DNA of 64,000 nt. Source: Fredericiella sp038205395. Its GTDB lineage: Bacteria > Chloroflexota > Anaerolineae > Caldilineales > Caldilineaceae. Below are positions 16,325 through 25,022 of the stretch, one piece after another; positions within the stretch are counted from its first letter, which is position 1; the number at the start of each line of letters is the position of its first letter. Position numbers and translations under genes: made by a program. The notes beneath the pieces are model-generated. The model saw nothing but the letters and a program-made list of their open reading frames with translations. It had not been told where the DNA came from and made no database searches. Location of the stretch: contig JBBRBX010000001.1 in NCBI GenBank assembly GCA_038205395.1, forward strand, positions 1 through 64,000, written 5' to 3'.

Positions 16325-17881
16325 ATGTTTGACCTCATCATCCGCAACGGTGCCATCATTGATGGACAGAAGACCCCGCGCTACCAGGCGGATATTGGGG
16401 TGCTTGGCGATCGGATTGCCGCCATCGGCAATCTTGCCGACGCAGAAGCCCCCACCAGCATTGATGCCACTGACCTTGTCGTCGCCCCAGGCTTTATTGA
16501 TGTGCACACCCACTCCGATGCAGTGCTGCTGGCGACGCCTCACCTTGTTTCCAAAACGGCGCAGGGCTTTACCACAGAGTTTCTGATGCTGGATGGCATT
16601 TCCTATGCGCCGCTGTCGCGCCACACTGCCCCCGCCTGGATTCAGTATTTGCGGGCGCTTGATGGTCTGCGGTTTGAGCAGTATGCAGGTTGGGAAACAG
16701 TGGGCGAGTACATGGCGCTGCTCCATGGGCACACGGCCCAGAACGTAGCCACCTTTGTGCCCTATGCCAATGTGCGCACACTGGCCTTGGGCTTTGGCGA
16801 ACGCCATCCCAATGACTATCAGTTGGCCGACATTCAAGGCCTCGTTGCGCAAGGAATGGCTGACGGTGCGGCTGGCCTCTCCACTGGCCTGGATTATGTA
16901 GACCAATGTTTTGCCACTACCGACGAATTGGTGGCGGCAGCGCGTGGGATGCGGGCACAGCAGGGCGTCTATGTCACACATGTACGGTACGCGCGCGGCA
17001 CACTGGAGGGTATGCGCGAGGCGGTGGAGATTGGCCGCCGCGCGGGTGCGCCCGTTCACATCTCGCATCTCAAGGGCGAAAGTGAGGCCGAGGCTGAGGC
17101 GCTGATCGACTACATTGACCTGGTGGCAATCAACGAGGTGGATTTCTCGTTTGATGTCTACCCGTACATGTCTTCTTCGACGATGCTGCAGTATTTGCTG
17201 CCGCTTGAATTTTGGGCGGACGGCGTAATGGCTGCGTATGGCAAGTTGGCCGACCCTGTTCTGCGCGACCGCTTTCAACGCAAGTTGGAGCGCATGAAGT
17301 TGGAAGATATCACCATTGCCTGGGTAGCCAGCCGCCACAACAGCCGTTATCACGGCGACAGCCTGGCCGATTATGTGGCGGCCACGGGCAGGCGAGCGGC
17401 CGATGCGCTTTGCGATCTGCTGCTGGAGGAAGGCATGGCTGTGCTGCTGGTCTTTCACCGCCAGGAGGATGGATTGGAAGCGGCTTTTCTGGAGCATCCC
17501 TGCTTTATGCTGGGCAGTGACGGCATTTATTTTGCCGATGGCGTCATCCACCCCCGCCAGTTCGGCTCCGGCGCGCGCTTGCTGGGTTACTACAGCCGGC
17601 GCAAGCGGCTGTTTTCGTTGGAAGATGCCGTTTACAAAATGAGTGGTTTTCCTGCGGCGCGCTTTAAGCTGCGGGGGCGAGGGGCGATTCGTCCCAACTA
17701 TTATGCTGATCTGGCCATTTTCAACCCCGATACGATCAACGACCGCGCCACCTACGACCATCCGCTGCGGCTGGCGCAAGGCATGGAGCACGTATTGGTC
17801 AATGGCCAGCCTATCATTACTGACGGCGAAGTGGTGGCGGGCGCCACGCCCGGCCGCTATCTGCAATTTGGCCGCGAATAA
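16325..17881 (+). CDS. D-aminoacylase-like amidohydrolase
   Basis: A 518-residue metal-dependent hydrolase of the amidohydrolase superfamily, closest in layout to N-acyl-D-amino-acid deacylases. The N-terminal beta domain leads into PGFIDVHTHSD with metal ligands His61 and His63. GLSTGLDYV, YVTHVRY and HISHLK carry further barrel ligands, and MLGSDG provides the catalytic aspartate. The C-terminal ADLAIFNPDTINDRATYDHP is typical of the D-aminoacylase group. These enzymes release D-amino acids from N-acyl forms, or act on N-acyl-D-glutamate or dihydropyrimidine-like substrates. There is no ribosome binding site, but a -10 lies six bases upstream, which suggests leaderless translation. Exact substrate not predictable. 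Confidence 0.87.
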   Translation: MFDLIIRNGAIIDGQKTPRYQADIGVLGDRIAAIGNLADAEAPTSIDATDLVVAPGFIDVHTHSDAVLLATPHLVSKTAQGFTTEFLMLDGISYAPLSRHTAPAWIQYLRALDGLRFEQYAGWETVGEYMALLHGHTAQNVATFVPYANVRTLALGFGERHPNDYQLADIQGLVAQGMADGAAGLSTGLDYVDQCFATTDELVAAARGMRAQQGVYVTHVRYARGTLEGMREAVEIGRRAGAPVHISHLKGESEAEAEALIDYIDLVAINEVDFSFDVYPYMSSSTMLQYLLPLEFWADGVMAAYGKLADPVLRDRFQRKLERMKLEDITIAWVASRHNSRYHGDSLADYVAATGRRAADALCDLLLEEGMAVLLVFHRQEDGLEAAFLEHPCFMLGSDGIYFADGVIHPRQFGSGARLLGYYSRRKRLFSLEDAVYKMSGFPAARFKLRGRGAIRPNYYADLAIFNPDTINDRATYDHPLRLAQGMEHVLVNGQPIITDGEVVAGATPGRYLQFGRE

Positions 17882-17905
17882 ATCTGCCATGAAGACTTTT
17901 GGGAC

Positions 17906-17915
17906 ACTTCCCGAA
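17906..17915 (+). repeat. Dispersed motif, copy 3
   Basis: ACTTCCCGAA within GGGACACTTCCCGAAAC, 39 bases upstream of the ThuA-like start. Confidence 0.45.
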
Positions 17916-17954
17916 ACTCTTTCCAAACATTATTTGTAGGCAAAGGAAAAAATC

Positions 17955-18599
17955 GTGAAAAAAGCATTGATGGTCTGGGGTGGTTGGGAAGGGCACGAGC
18001 CGCAGCAGTGCGTCCAGTTGTTTGCACCGCTGTTGAAGGCGGCGGACTTTGACGTCACCGTCAGCGACACGCTGGATGCCTATCTGGATACGGAAGCAAT
18101 GCGCAGCTATGACCTGATCTCGCAGGTGTACACCATGAGCACGATTACCCCTGAACAGGAAAAGGGGCTGCTTGACGCCATCGAAAGTGGCGTGGGCTTT
18201 GCGGGTTGGCACGGCGGCATGGCGGATGCGTTTCGCAACAACACCAACTACCAGTTCATGGTGGGTGGCCAGTGGGTGGCGCACCCCGGCAACATTATCG
18301 ACTATCGCGTCAACATCACCGACCGCAACGACCCCATCATGGCCGACTTGGACGACTTCAACATGCATTCGGAGCAGTACTACATGCATGTAGACCCATC
18401 GAATCAGGTGTTGGCCACCACAACCTTTAGCGGCCAATACTGCGCATGGGTGGACGGCGTCGTGATGCCGGTGGTGTGGAAAAAGAGGTGGGGGCAAGGG
18501 CGCGTCTTCTATTCGTCGCTGGGCCATGTCGCATCAGACTTCAACGTGCCCGAAGCGTGCGAAATCTCGCGCCGTGGCTTTCTCTGGGCTGCACGCTAA
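17955..18599 (+). CDS. ThuA-like domain protein
   Basis: A 214-residue protein of the ThuA/class I glutamine amidotransferase-like fold, often encoded with Gfo/Idh/MocA oxidoreductases in sugar utilisation loci. It opens with ALMVWGGWEGHEP, then has GVGFAGWHGGMADAF, the usual ThuA segment, and ends with GQGRVFYSSLGHVASDF. The start is GTG with AAAGGA eight bases upstream. The Gfo/Idh/MocA gene starts 15 bases after its stop, so the two form one transcription unit. The catalytic role of ThuA proteins is poorly defined; carbohydrate catabolism is an inference from context. Confidence 0.88.
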   Translation: MKKALMVWGGWEGHEPQQCVQLFAPLLKAADFDVTVSDTLDAYLDTEAMRSYDLISQVYTMSTITPEQEKGLLDAIESGVGFAGWHGGMADAFRNNTNYQFMVGGQWVAHPGNIIDYRVNITDRNDPIMADLDDFNMHSEQYYMHVDPSNQVLATTTFSGQYCAWVDGVVMPVVWKKRWGQGRVFYSSLGHVASDFNVPEACEISRRGFLWAAR

Positions 18600-18614
18600 G
18601 AGGATTAACCATCT

Positions 18615-19700
18615 ATGAGCACCAAACGACCTGCGGCCGTCGGGCTGATCGGCTGCGGCAACATCAGTTCCATCTATCTGGAAAACGCCCAAAAGCTTGA
18701 AGCCATTGAGATCACCGCCTGCGCTGACCTGCGGCGAGAAGCCGCCGAGGCGCAAGCAGCCAAGTACGCGGTGCAGCGTGTGGTCGGTGTGGAGGAAATG
18801 CTGGCTGATCCCAGCATCGACATCATCCTGAATCTGACCACACCCGATGCGCACGGCCCAATCGCACTGGCAGCACTCGAGGCGGGTAAGTCCGTCTACA
18901 ATGAAAAACCGCTGGCCATGAGCCGTGAGCAAGGACGGCGCATGTTGGAGTTGGCGCGCGACAAGGGGCTGCTGGTCGGCGGCGCGCCGGACACCTTCTT
19001 GGGAGCGGGGCTGCAGACGGTGCGCCAGCTCATCGACGACGGCGCCATCGGCGATCCAGTGGGCGCTAACGCCTTTATGATGAGCCGCGGCCACGAGCAC
19101 TGGCATCCCAACCCGATTTTTTACTACAAAGTGGGCGGTGGCCCAATGTTTGACATGGGGCCTTACTATCTGACAGCGCTGGTGGCGCTGTTGGGGCCGG
19201 TGCGTCGCGTCAGCGGGGCTACCCGCATCAGCCGATCCGAGCGCACCATCAGCAGCCAGCCGCGCTACGGTGAGGTGATCAAGGTCGATGTGCCCACCCA
19301 TGTGGCTGGACTGTTTGACTTTGCCGCCGGCCCTATCGGCATGGTTATGACGACCTTTGATGTGCAGGCGTCGGCGCTGCCGTGGATCGAAATCTACGGG
19401 ACACAGGGAACCATCAGCGCCCCAGACCCCAACACCTTTGGCGGCCCTGTAAAGCTGCGGCGCACGGACGACGAAGGCTGGCAGGAGATTGCGGTCACAC
19501 GCCCCTACGCCGGCAACAGCCGCGGCCTGGGGCTGGCAGGGATGGCGGAAGCACTGCAGAGCGGCGCCCCCCACCGCGCCGGCGGCGAACTAGCCTATCA
19601 TGTGCTGGATCTCATGCACGCTATCCATGAGGCGTCGGATAGCGGCTGCCACGTGGAGATAGCAAGTACATGCGAGCGACCAGCGCCGATGCCGGCCTGA
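18615..19700 (+). CDS. Gfo/Idh/MocA family oxidoreductase
   Basis: A 361-residue NAD(P)-dependent oxidoreductase. The N-terminal Rossmann motif is VGLIGCGNISSIYL, followed by NLTTPDAHGPIALAAL and the substrate/cofactor motif YNEKPLAM (the EKP lysine). The C-terminal half is the alpha/beta dimerisation and substrate domain with GGPMFDMGPYYLTALVALLGPV. The family oxidises sugars, inositols or their derivatives. It is co-transcribed with the ThuA-like gene and ends before a strong terminator. Substrate unknown. Confidence 0.93.
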   Translation: MSTKRPAAVGLIGCGNISSIYLENAQKLEAIEITACADLRREAAEAQAAKYAVQRVVGVEEMLADPSIDIILNLTTPDAHGPIALAALEAGKSVYNEKPLAMSREQGRRMLELARDKGLLVGGAPDTFLGAGLQTVRQLIDDGAIGDPVGANAFMMSRGHEHWHPNPIFYYKVGGGPMFDMGPYYLTALVALLGPVRRVSGATRISRSERTISSQPRYGEVIKVDVPTHVAGLFDFAAGPIGMVMTTFDVQASALPWIEIYGTQGTISAPDPNTFGGPVKLRRTDDEGWQEIAVTRPYAGNSRGLGLAGMAEALQSGAPHRAGGELAYHVLDLMHAIHEASDSGCHVEIASTCERPAPMPA

Positions 19701-19719
19701 AAGCAGCGGCATAAACAGG

Positions 19720-19754
19720 AACGGCTCACTCCAGGTTTGGAGTGAGCCGTTTTG
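19720..19754 (+). terminator. Terminator after the ThuA/oxidoreductase operon
   Basis: AACGGCTCACTCC pairs with GGAGTGAGCCGTT around a 6-base loop, then TTTTGC. It may also stop transcription from gpmA, but the T-run is on the plus side. Confidence 0.88.
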
Positions 19755-19790
19755 CTGTAAAACCCAGTTTATCTGCGTCAGGCGGCCTGC

Positions 19791-19921
19791 TTACTGGCCA
19801 TTCACCATACGCTTGACTTCTATCTTGCGGGGCTTGACCGATTCCGCCTTGGGCAGCGTCAAGGTCAGCACGCCGTTCTCGTTCACCGCCTCGATCTTTT
19901 CGGCATCGACGGCATGTTGGC
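19791..19921 (-). pseudogene. C-terminal remnant of an Hsp20 (alpha-crystallin) heat-shock protein
   Basis: About 42 codons remain on the minus strand, reading QHAVDAEKIEAVNENGVLTL and ending KRMVNGQ before a TAA at 19791-19793. ENGVLTLTLPKAE is the hallmark of the last strand of the alpha-crystallin domain in small heat-shock proteins. The readable part begins exactly where the gpmA stop codon ends and has no start codon, so the upstream two thirds have been lost. It looks like a scar of the rearrangement that brought gpmA here. Confidence 0.75.
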
Positions 19922-20668
19922 TTACTTCGCCTTGCCCTGCGCCGCCACCGCCGCAGCCGCTTTGGCGATCTCATCTGCGTCGCCCAGATAGTAGTGGCGA
20001 ATCGGCTTGAGAGATTCATCCAGTTCGTAAACCAACGGCACCCCAGTGGGGATATTGAGCTTAAGAATTTCCTCTTCGCTCATATCGTCTAAAAATTTGA
20101 CCATTGCGCGCAGGCTGTTGCCGTGGGCAGCGACCACTACACTTTTGCCGCTCTTGATGTCAGGTGCAATGTGTGCATGCCAGTAAGGCACTACTCGCGC
20201 CACTGTTTCTTTGAGCGACTCGGTCAGCGGCAGTTCCTCTTTGCTCAGCGCGGTGTAGCGCGGGTCTTTGCCGGGGAAACGCTGGTCATCCTCCGTCAGC
20301 ATGGGTGGGGGCACGTCATAGCTGCGCCGCCAGATCAGCACCTGCTCATCGCCAAACTCGGCGGCTGTCTCCGCCTTATTAAGGCCCTGCAGTGAACCGT
20401 AGTGGCGCTCGTTCAACTGCCACGCCTTCACTACGGGGATCCACATCAAATCCAGTTCATCCAGCGCCATCCACAGGGTGCGGATGGCGCGCTTCAGGAC
20501 AGAGGTGTAAGCAATGTCAAAGACAAAGCCTTCCTGTTTGAGCACCATGCCGGCGCGCTGGGCTTCTTCACGCCCGCGTTCAGACAAGTCAACATCCGTC
20601 CAGCCGGTGAAGCGATTTTCCCTATTCCACGTACTCTCGCCGTGGCGCAAAAGCACCAATTTGTACAT
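19922..20668 (-). CDS. gpmA: 2,3-bisphosphoglycerate-dependent phosphoglycerate mutase
   Basis: A 248-residue cytoplasmic glycolytic enzyme interconverting 3- and 2-phosphoglycerate. The phosphohistidine motif LVLLRHGESTWN is at residues 4-15, ENRFTGWTDVDLSERG and NERHYGSLQGLNK follow, and AHGNSLRAMVK carries the second catalytic histidine. Length and the lysine-rich AVAAQGKAK tail are standard for GpmA. AAAGGAG lies eight bases before the ATG. Just upstream are four 11-12 bp tandem repeats that overlap the expected promoter. Confidence 0.97.
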   Translation of the reverse strand: MYKLVLLRHGESTWNRENRFTGWTDVDLSERGREEAQRAGMVLKQEGFVFDIAYTSVLKRAIRTLWMALDELDLMWIPVVKAWQLNERHYGSLQGLNKAETAAEFGDEQVLIWRRSYDVPPPMLTEDDQRFPGKDPRYTALSKEELPLTESLKETVARVVPYWHAHIAPDIKSGKSVVVAAHGNSLRAMVKFLDDMSEEEILKLNIPTGVPLVYELDESLKPIRHYYLGDADEIAKAAAAVAAQGKAK

Positions 20669-20680
20669 AAGAAAGACTCC

Positions 20681-20726
20681 TTTGCTATATGGTTGCTATA
20701 TGTTTGCTATACGGTTCACTATATGC
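20681..20726 (-). repeat. Four tandem repeats in the gpmA promoter/leader
   Basis: Read on the plus strand, the units are TTTGCTATATGG, TTGCTATATG, TTTGCTATACGG and TTCACTATATGC. The CTATA core recurs every 11, 11 and 12 bases, close to one helical turn, so a protein could bind all copies on one face. On the gpmA strand each unit also looks like a -10 hexamer (CATATAGC). The block ends five bases before the Shine-Dalgarno. Confidence 0.6.
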
Positions 20727-20813
20727 TGTTGCATAAAAACTACGGCCATTGTACTGTACGCGCCGGGCTTAGCGGAAGTCATTTGCCCAGGGGTGTGCGG
20801 CACACAGGCGACA

Positions 20814-21587
20814 TTATTGATCCGCCACACGCCCTAAATACAGTTGGGTGTCATATTCAATGCGCACGTTTCCATCTATGGCAAAGCGATCATAAAGGGC
20901 CTTTGCCCGCTCATGCATTTCCGCATAGCCGCTGTCGCCAGGCGCAGGGATGTAGGAGGTTGAACGTAGCCGCCCCAGCAGCCCCTCGAAATCCAGCGTC
21001 TGATGATTGGCAAAGGTGAAAAGGCGAAAGCCATCCGGCGCAAAAAAGCGGTTAAGCGCCGCGTCATCGACGACATGTTTATGATCCACCTGCCGGTAGT
21101 CCGTACCGAAATGGTCGAGCAACTGGCGATAGGCGGCGAGAAAAGGCGAAGCGTCGTCGCGACGGTTGTTCCAGACAAGCGCCACCCAACCCAGAGGGCG
21201 CAAAATGCGTGCAAACTCGGCGCGCGCCGCCAGTGGTTCAAACCAGTGAAACGCCTGCGCCGCCGTCACCAAGTCCACACTGCCGCTGGGCAGCGTCGTC
21301 GCCTCGGAACGGCCGTCGACGCTGTGCAGATTGGCATAGTGGCCCAGCGCCGCCTCAGCCGCCTGGCGCATCCCAGCATTTGGCTCCACGGCGTAGACCG
21401 GGTTGCCGTTGTCCACAAAAAGCTGGGTCAGCAGACCAGTGCCGGAGCCGATGTCAGCCACCACCGTCGCCGGCGTCAGCCCAATGGCAGTTTGCAGACA
21501 TGACAGGATTTCCGCCGGATAATGGGGTCGATATTTGGCATAGCTCTCGACTCGATTCGAGAAACGCTGTACGGAATCAGTGGGCAT
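20814..21587 (-). CDS. Class I SAM-dependent methyltransferase
   Basis: A 257-residue methyltransferase with the Rossmann-type SAM site: motif I VVADIGSGTGLLT, the acidic end of strand 2 in VYAVEPNAG, and the following GRSEATTLP and SVDLVTAAQAFHWF, typical of the Methyltransf_11/YcgJ-like group. The N terminus RFSNRVESYAKYRPHYP is characteristic of this small-molecule methyltransferase group. Substrate unknown. It is divergent from the Eis-like gene, with about 140 bases between the starts. Confidence 0.92.
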   Translation of the reverse strand: MPTDSVQRFSNRVESYAKYRPHYPAEILSCLQTAIGLTPATVVADIGSGTGLLTQLFVDNGNPVYAVEPNAGMRQAAEAALGHYANLHSVDGRSEATTLPSGSVDLVTAAQAFHWFEPLAARAEFARILRPLGWVALVWNNRRDDASPFLAAYRQLLDHFGTDYRQVDHKHVVDDAALNRFFAPDGFRLFTFANHQTLDFEGLLGRLRSTSYIPAPGDSGYAEMHERAKALYDRFAIDGNVRIEYDTQLYLGRVADQ

Positions 21588-21726
21588 CGTGAAGCTCCTA
21601 CTTTGGCAATCTCTTTGCTACCGGCTATTCTACCCCATGTTCAACTGTTCTTTTCATACTTCCATTCTCAGTGCAAAACAAATTTGCAGTATTATTGCAA
21701 TCCAAAGACGTAAAGGAGTTCTCTGC

Positions 21727-23124
21727 ATGTCTGCACCACTCTCCGCAGCAGAATACAGCGAAGACCTGGGCAATGGGCTGGTGCGGCGCTGGTCCACGGC
21801 GGCAGACCAGGAAAAAATCGCCCTCTGTCTCGGCGCCGTCTTTCGCGACAAAGCTGATGAAGAACCCAATCAGCACATGATCAGCAGGACACAGATCATC
21901 ATGCAGCCCGGCTTTCCACTGATGGGGCCGGGTGACTTTGCTCTCGTCGAGGATACCAGCAAGCCGGAGCGGCCAGTTGTCGCCTGCACCTGCTGCTGGA
22001 GCCATCGCTGGAGCTATGGCGGAATCCCTTTTGGCGTAGGGCGGCCCGAATATGTGGCTACTTTGGCGGAATATCGCAACCGCGGCCTTATGCGCGGCCT
22101 GTTCGAGATGTTTCATGCGCGCAGCGCCGCCCGCGGTGAACTGGTGCAGGCCATCACCGGCATCCCCTATTACTACCGCCAGTTCGGCTACGAATATGTG
22201 CTCGATCTGGATGGCCGGCGGCTGGTCTATACAGCGGCGATCCCGGCCAAAAAAGAGAATGAACCAGAAGCCTATCATCTACGCCTGGCCACGCTTGAGG
22301 ATGTGCCGCACTTGCTGGCGCTCTACAACCAGGGCTGCAGCAGCAGCCTGGTCTGGAGTGAGGCAACAGAGGCGGATTGGCGCTACTACATTACGCTGTG
22401 GGACGATCCGGTTTTGAACGATCAAGGCGTCACCGTGTCCGCCTTGAATGAACGCCTGTACATGATTGTCGATCAAGATGGGCAAGTCTGCGGCTTTACC
22501 GGCACAAGGCCCAGGCGACACAGCAACACCTTTAGCGCTTTCAGCATCGAACTCTACACACACGTCAACTGGCAGGCAGTCATGCCGCCGCTGCTGCGCG
22601 CGTTATACGCGCTGGGGCAGCAGGTTCAAGTCTTTGGCTCCAATGTCGAAGATGTCAACCAGCTTGCGCTATATTTGGGGCGATCGCATCCGGCCTATGA
22701 TGTGCTGGGCCAAAAGCTGGCGCCGCGCGGCGACCCAGCCTACGCCTGGTACATCCGCATCGCCGACGTGCCGGGCTTTGTGCGCCATATTACACCGGTG
22801 CTGGAGCAGCGGCTGGCCGGCTCCATTCTGGCGGGCCACACAGGGGAAACCATGCTCGACTTCTATCGCGGTGGACTGCGCCTGCAGTTTGCCCAGGGCA
22901 AGCTGACCGCCGCCGAGTCGTGGCAGACACCACCCTATGGCGAAGACGCTGCACAAGTGGGCTGCCCGTCATTGGTGTTTTTGCAACTGCTGCTGGGCTA
23001 CCGCAGCTTAGCGGAGCTGCGGTCGATTTACCCTGACGTGTGGGCCAAAGAGGATGCGGCGCTGCTGTTGGACATCTTGCTTCCCAAACAACTATCCAAA
23101 GTATGGGGGCTGGGCTATACGTAG
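21727..23124 (+). CDS. Eis-like GNAT N-acetyltransferase
   Basis: A 465-residue protein with the three-part architecture of Eis-type acetyltransferases: an N-terminal GNAT fold (about 15-160) with VATLAEYRNRGLMRGLFEMF as the acetyl-CoA region, a second GNAT-like domain (about 165-330) and a C-terminal SCP2-like domain (about 350-450). Eis proteins acetylate amines on aminoglycosides or protein lysines using acetyl-CoA. The ATG at 21727 follows AAAGGAG by eight bases; earlier in-frame codons would add an unrelated hydrophobic stretch. It is convergent with the next acetyltransferase. A resistance role is possible but not shown. Confidence 0.87.
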   Translation: MSAPLSAAEYSEDLGNGLVRRWSTAADQEKIALCLGAVFRDKADEEPNQHMISRTQIIMQPGFPLMGPGDFALVEDTSKPERPVVACTCCWSHRWSYGGIPFGVGRPEYVATLAEYRNRGLMRGLFEMFHARSAARGELVQAITGIPYYYRQFGYEYVLDLDGRRLVYTAAIPAKKENEPEAYHLRLATLEDVPHLLALYNQGCSSSLVWSEATEADWRYYITLWDDPVLNDQGVTVSALNERLYMIVDQDGQVCGFTGTRPRRHSNTFSAFSIELYTHVNWQAVMPPLLRALYALGQQVQVFGSNVEDVNQLALYLGRSHPAYDVLGQKLAPRGDPAYAWYIRIADVPGFVRHITPVLEQRLAGSILAGHTGETMLDFYRGGLRLQFAQGKLTAAESWQTPPYGEDAAQVGCPSLVFLQLLLGYRSLAELRSIYPDVWAKEDAALLLDILLPKQLSKVWGLGYT

Positions 23125-23166
23125 CAGCTACGGTAGACGCAGCGGCTGTTGGAGGGCAACGCCACG

Positions 23167-23571
23167 CTACAGCCGGATCAGACCGGCCAGCGTAGGCGTA
23201 AAGCCACAGCTTTGATAAAAGTGTTCCAACGTCGGTTCGTAGTCCACATGCAGCCAGACAATGCTGTAACGCTGCGCCGTCTGCAATGCTACGCCTACCA
23301 ACTGCCGCCCGATGCCCTGGCGTTGGTAGGCTGGATGCACGGTCGTGTCCAGCAGAAGGGCGTGGATGCCGCCATCCCAGGCCAGGTTGACAAAGCCGAT
23401 CAACGTTTCCGCATGATAGGCGCACACGTAGGCGAGGCTGTGCTCCAGAACTGGCGCAAAGTCTCGCCAGGCGTGCGCCAGCCAGGCGGCGGTAAACAGA
23501 GCGTTCAGCTCCTTATTGTGCAGGGGTGGACTGATCTGATAGGCGACAGACAGCGGCGCAAGTGCAGGCAT
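23167..23571 (-). CDS. GNAT family N-acetyltransferase
   Basis: A 134-residue single-domain acetyltransferase. The acetyl-CoA pyrophosphate loop is HPAYQRQGIGRQLV, preceded by LLLDTTVHP (strand 4) and followed by the C-terminal LEHFYQSCGF that ends many GNAT folds. Substrate unknown. It reads toward the Eis-like gene and the two stop codons are 42 bases apart. Confidence 0.9.
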   Translation of the reverse strand: MPALAPLSVAYQISPPLHNKELNALFTAAWLAHAWRDFAPVLEHSLAYVCAYHAETLIGFVNLAWDGGIHALLLDTTVHPAYQRQGIGRQLVGVALQTAQRYSIVWLHVDYEPTLEHFYQSCGFTPTLAGLIRL

Positions 23572-23682
23572 AGGGGCAGACTAAAAACTTTGATGTTTTT
23601 GCAGTTCAAGGCTATTCTACATGACGAGCCGGCAAACGCCGGCTTGCCAACTATGCCGGCAAAGCAGCAACTGCAAAGTAAA

Positions 23683-23699
23683 GGGCTTCCGGAAAGTCC
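23683..23699. repeat. Dispersed motif, copy 4
   Basis: GGGCTTCCGGAAAGTCC is an imperfect palindrome 36 bases upstream of aroC. Its reverse complement contains ACTTTCCGGAAG, close to the other copies. Confidence 0.5.
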
Positions 23700-23735
23700 T
23701 CAAAGGTTTTATCAACCACAGTTTTATTGGCCATA

Positions 23736-25019
23736 ATGGAAATACTCGGCGGCCCTCTCTATGCGGTGGCCGGCGCCGGCGAATCGCACGGGCCGGCAGT
23801 GACGACGATTGTCTTCGGCTGTCCGCCCGGACTTTATATCAGGGCAGACGATATCCAGCGCTATCTGGACCGGCGGCGGCCCGGCAGCAACAAGCATGGC
23901 ACGCCGCGCCGCGAGAACGATACAGTGGCGCTGCTCTCCGGCCTCTACCAACCGGACCATGCGACGTTGACGGCAGGGCCGCCGATACAGGTTGGTGAGG
24001 GTGACACCGCCGCAGCGACAACAGCGTATGCAGAAGGCTATACGACCGGTGAGCCAATCGCCGCCATTGTCCTCTCGACCGCCAAAAAGTCGGATGACTA
24101 CCGCCAGTTTGCCGGCCCCACAGGCGAGGTGCGCCCTGGCCACACGGACCTGGTCAAACACTACAAGTCGAGCGGCTTTGTAGATGTGCGCGGAGGTGGG
24201 CGCTCCTCGTATCGATCCACCATTTCGGACGTGATCGGCGGCTCGATCGCCCGCATTTTCTTGCAGAAAACGTTTGGCACGCGCATCTTTTCTTCCATTT
24301 CTCAGGTCGGCTCTCTGCGGGCCGCGACGACGCTGGCAAGCCGCATAGAGGCGCTTTTGCATGCCGGCGGCGGCGACCACGTGGATTTGCAGAGTCTGGC
24401 ACAGATCGAAAGCGAACTGGCCGCGGCTGAAATTCACACGCTCGATCCTGATTTTGCACACGCCGCCGGCCGGCTCATCAAGCAGACGCGCATCGATGGC
24501 GATTCCATTGGGGCCAAGGTAGAGGTAGTGGCCCTCAATGTGCCGCCGCTGGCGGGCGATCCGCTGTATCAAAGCCTCAAGCTGCGGCTGATGGGAACAT
24601 TGGGCGGGCTGAATGCGGTGCAGGGGGTGGAGATCGGCGCAGGCTTCGCCGTGGTGGAACGGCGCGGCAGTGAAAACAACGACCCCATCCGCAGCGCCGG
24701 CTACCAGTCCAACAGCCACGGCGGCCTGATCGGCGGCATGACGACTGGGATGCCGCTGGTGCTGCAAGTAGGCTTCAAGCCCACCTCGACGATTGCCAAA
24801 GGCCAGCTATCCGTGCGCAAAAATTTGGAGGAGATTGACTTCCTGCTGCAGAAGGGTCGCCACGATCCATGCGTCGGCGTGCGCGCCGGGGTGACGCTGG
24901 AATCCCGCGTTGCCATTGAACTGCTGAATGCAGTGCTTATGCACCAGGCCCACCATGTTGACCCGTCTCAATTTCAACTGTTTGCGCGCGGAGACATCAC
25001 AGCAGAGCGCCAGGAATAG
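23736..25019 (+). CDS. aroC: Chorismate synthase
   Basis: A 427-residue enzyme for the last step of the shikimate pathway, anti-elimination of phosphate from EPSP to chorismate with reduced FMN. Family signatures are GESHGPA near 16-22, the RRRPGSNKHGTPRREND phosphate-binding stretch, GHTDLVKHYKSSGFVDVRGGGRSS and SNSHGG-IGGMTTGMPL near the C terminus. It is 60-70 residues longer than usual, mostly by insertions after residue 200. The ATG at 23736 starts the family N terminus; no clear ribosome binding site is seen. It heads the cluster aroC, P-loop kinase, aroKB, aroQ. Confidence 0.95.
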   Translation: MEILGGPLYAVAGAGESHGPAVTTIVFGCPPGLYIRADDIQRYLDRRRPGSNKHGTPRRENDTVALLSGLYQPDHATLTAGPPIQVGEGDTAAATTAYAEGYTTGEPIAAIVLSTAKKSDDYRQFAGPTGEVRPGHTDLVKHYKSSGFVDVRGGGRSSYRSTISDVIGGSIARIFLQKTFGTRIFSSISQVGSLRAATTLASRIEALLHAGGGDHVDLQSLAQIESELAAAEIHTLDPDFAHAAGRLIKQTRIDGDSIGAKVEVVALNVPPLAGDPLYQSLKLRLMGTLGGLNAVQGVEIGAGFAVVERRGSENNDPIRSAGYQSNSHGGLIGGMTTGMPLVLQVGFKPTSTIAKGQLSVRKNLEEIDFLLQKGRHDPCVGVRAGVTLESRVAIELLNAVLMHQAHHVDPSQFQLFARGDITAERQE

Positions 25020-25022
25020 CGC

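Noticed and set aside
16271..17926. 551-codon frame on the minus strand opposite the amidohydrolase
   Set aside because: The plus strand has full amidohydrolase motifs (HTHSD, SDG); the opposite frame has no recognisable domain and is a codon-bias shadow.
18534..19574. 346-codon minus-strand frame opposite the Gfo/Idh/MocA gene
   Set aside because: Composition-driven shadow; the plus-strand frame has GCGNIS and EKP motifs.
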